Notes under the pieces: model-generated
Told to the model about the DNA's origin: nothing
Databases searched by the model: none
Seen by the model: only the letters and a program-made list of their open reading frames with translations
Position numbers and translations under genes: made by a program
Part shown: piece after piece, positions 6,540 through 7,279 of the stretch
Layout: every line of letters begins with the position of its first letter
Numbering within the stretch: the first letter of the stretch is position 1
Source of the DNA: Lonsdalea quercina subsp. quercina
GTDB lineage: Bacteria; Pseudomonadota; Gammaproteobacteria; Enterobacterales; Enterobacteriaceae
Length of the DNA stretch: 7,279 nt
NCBI RefSeq assembly: GCF_000688655.1
Contig: NZ_JIBO01000007.1
Span: 43,075 to 50,353, forward strand
Direction of reading: 5' to 3'

Positions 6540-7241
6540 CTAGAGGTCGAGGGCCTCTTTGACGAAAGGGATGGTCAACTTGCGCTGCGCCGCGATCGAG
6601 GCGTGGTCGAGCTGATCCAACGTCACGAACAGCGTTCGCATCTCACGGTCCAGCCGTTTCAGCAGGAAGCGGCTGACATCCTCCGGCAGCTCAAATCCGC
6701 GCAGTCTGGCCCGCAGTTGCAAGGCTTCGCCTTTTTCATCGTCGGACAGCGGCTGTAAGCGATAAATTTGTCCCCAGTCCAGCCGGGACGCAAGGTCAGG
6801 CAACTGCAGATTAAGCTGGCGAGGCGGACGATCGCCGGTGATCAACAACCGCGTGCTTCCGCCTTCCTGAATGCGGTTGTAAAGATTGAACATCGCCATT
6901 TCCCACTCTTCGTCGCCTGCGATGGCTTCAATGTTGTCGATGCAGACCAACGCCAGCTGCTCCATCCCATCCAACACCTCAGGCACAAAATAGGCGCGCT
7001 TATCCAGCGGCACATAGCCGACGGCTTCGTCTTTACGGGAGAGTTCGGCGCAGGCCGCATGCAGCAGGTGGCTCCGGCCTCCGCCGTGGCGCGACCAGAA
7101 ATAGATGTAGCTGCCGTGCCGCTGAGTCAATGCCGAATGAAGCGCCGCCAGCAGCGAAGCGTTTTCTCCGGGATAGAAACTGTCGAACGTTTCGTCATCC
7201 GGTAAATAGAGCGGTAATGAAAGCTGTGCCGGCGTGTTCAG
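6540..7241 (-). CDS. hda: DnaA regulatory inactivator Hda
   Basis: Hda is an AAA+ protein that, with the DNA-loaded sliding clamp, stimulates ATP hydrolysis by DnaA after initiation and so prevents re-initiation. Starting at CTG 7241 gives 233 residues, exactly the E. coli length. The clamp-binding motif QLSLPL is at 6-11. The P-loop region is HGGGRSH (52-58), with Arg where Lys is usual, as in E. coli Hda. Walker B is LVCIDN (98-103). The arginine finger is Arg153 in LASRLDWG. The C-terminal lid has [15 protein letters not shown]. The alternative is GTG at 7247, two codons upstream. I prefer CTG because GAGG (7250-7247) is five bases before it and overlaps that GTG, and because E. coli Hda is reported to start at CUG. 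It converges on yfgD, with six bases between stops and no terminator. Confidence 0.95.
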   Translation of the reverse strand: MNTPAQLSLPLYLPDDETFDSFYPGENASLLAALHSALTQRHGSYIYFWSRHGGGRSHLLHAACAELSRKDEAVGYVPLDKRAYFVPEVLDGMEQLALVCIDNIEAIAGDEEWEMAMFNLYNRIQEGGSTRLLITGDRPPRQLNLQLPDLASRLDWGQIYRLQPLSDDEKGEALQLRARLRGFELPEDVSRFLLKRLDREMRTLFVTLDQLDHASIAAQRKLTIPFVKEALDL

Positions 7242-7246
7242 AAGCA

Positions 7247-7250
7247 CCTC
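7247..7250 (-). promoter_or_regulatory. Ribosome binding site for the CTG start of hda
   Basis: On the minus strand GAGG (7250-7247) lies five bases before CTG at 7241-7239. Its last G is the first base of the alternative GTG start, so the site cannot serve that GTG. The GTG would have only a weak TTAGG further upstream. Confidence 0.6.
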
Positions 7251-7279
7251 AAACCTAACGGGCAGGAAAACGGGGCAAG

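Noticed and set aside
1..7279. A novel defence, mobile or otherwise undescribed system
   Set aside because: All coding space is filled by conserved housekeeping genes in mostly known order. I saw no terminal repeats, integrase, transposase, CRISPR repeats or atypical cargo.

Overview
This window is a conserved housekeeping stretch of a gamma-proteobacterial (Enterobacterales) chromosome. The proteins are close, mostly full-length relatives of Escherichia coli PurC, BamC, DapA, GcvR, Bcp, BepA, YfgD and Hda, but differ too much to be E. coli or a near neighbour. The sequence is moderately GC-rich. A DUF441/UPF0756 (YeaL-like) membrane gene beside purC, and bcp lying directly next to bepA, suggest the Pectobacteriaceae (Dickeya, Pectobacterium, Brenneria and relatives). 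That placement is an inference from remembered gene order.

Layout. Bases 1-400 hold the start of a minus-strand YeaL-like membrane protein that runs off the left edge. Then come three minus-strand genes, read right to left: dapA (lysine and diaminopimelate synthesis), bamC (outer-membrane assembly lipoprotein) and purC (purine synthesis). bamC follows dapA by 16 bases. A strong intrinsic terminator separates bamC from purC. A 147-base divergent region (3313-3459) separates dapA from gcvR and carries two back-to-back promoter candidates. On the plus strand, gcvR (glycine-cleavage regulator) is almost fused to bcp (thiol peroxidase), followed by a hairpin terminator. After a 184-base gap come bepA (periplasmic protease/chaperone) and an arsC-family gene, yfgD. 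The window ends with hda on the minus strand, converging on yfgD with only six bases between the stop codons.

How the genes relate. BamC and BepA both serve outer-membrane protein assembly: BamC is part of the BAM complex, and BepA edits or degrades stalled LptD and BamA substrates. DapA supplies meso-diaminopimelate for peptidoglycan as well as lysine. PurC and GcvR touch purine and one-carbon metabolism. Hda resets DnaA after replication starts. These genes are neighbours by conserved order, not parts of one pathway.

I found no mobile element, CRISPR array, tRNA, rRNA, prophage or novel system. The most informative points are start codons (a likely CUG start for hda, UUG for gcvR), the symmetric divergent promoter region, and gene-order differences from E. 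coli. Promoters for purC, bepA and the YeaL-like gene could not be called.
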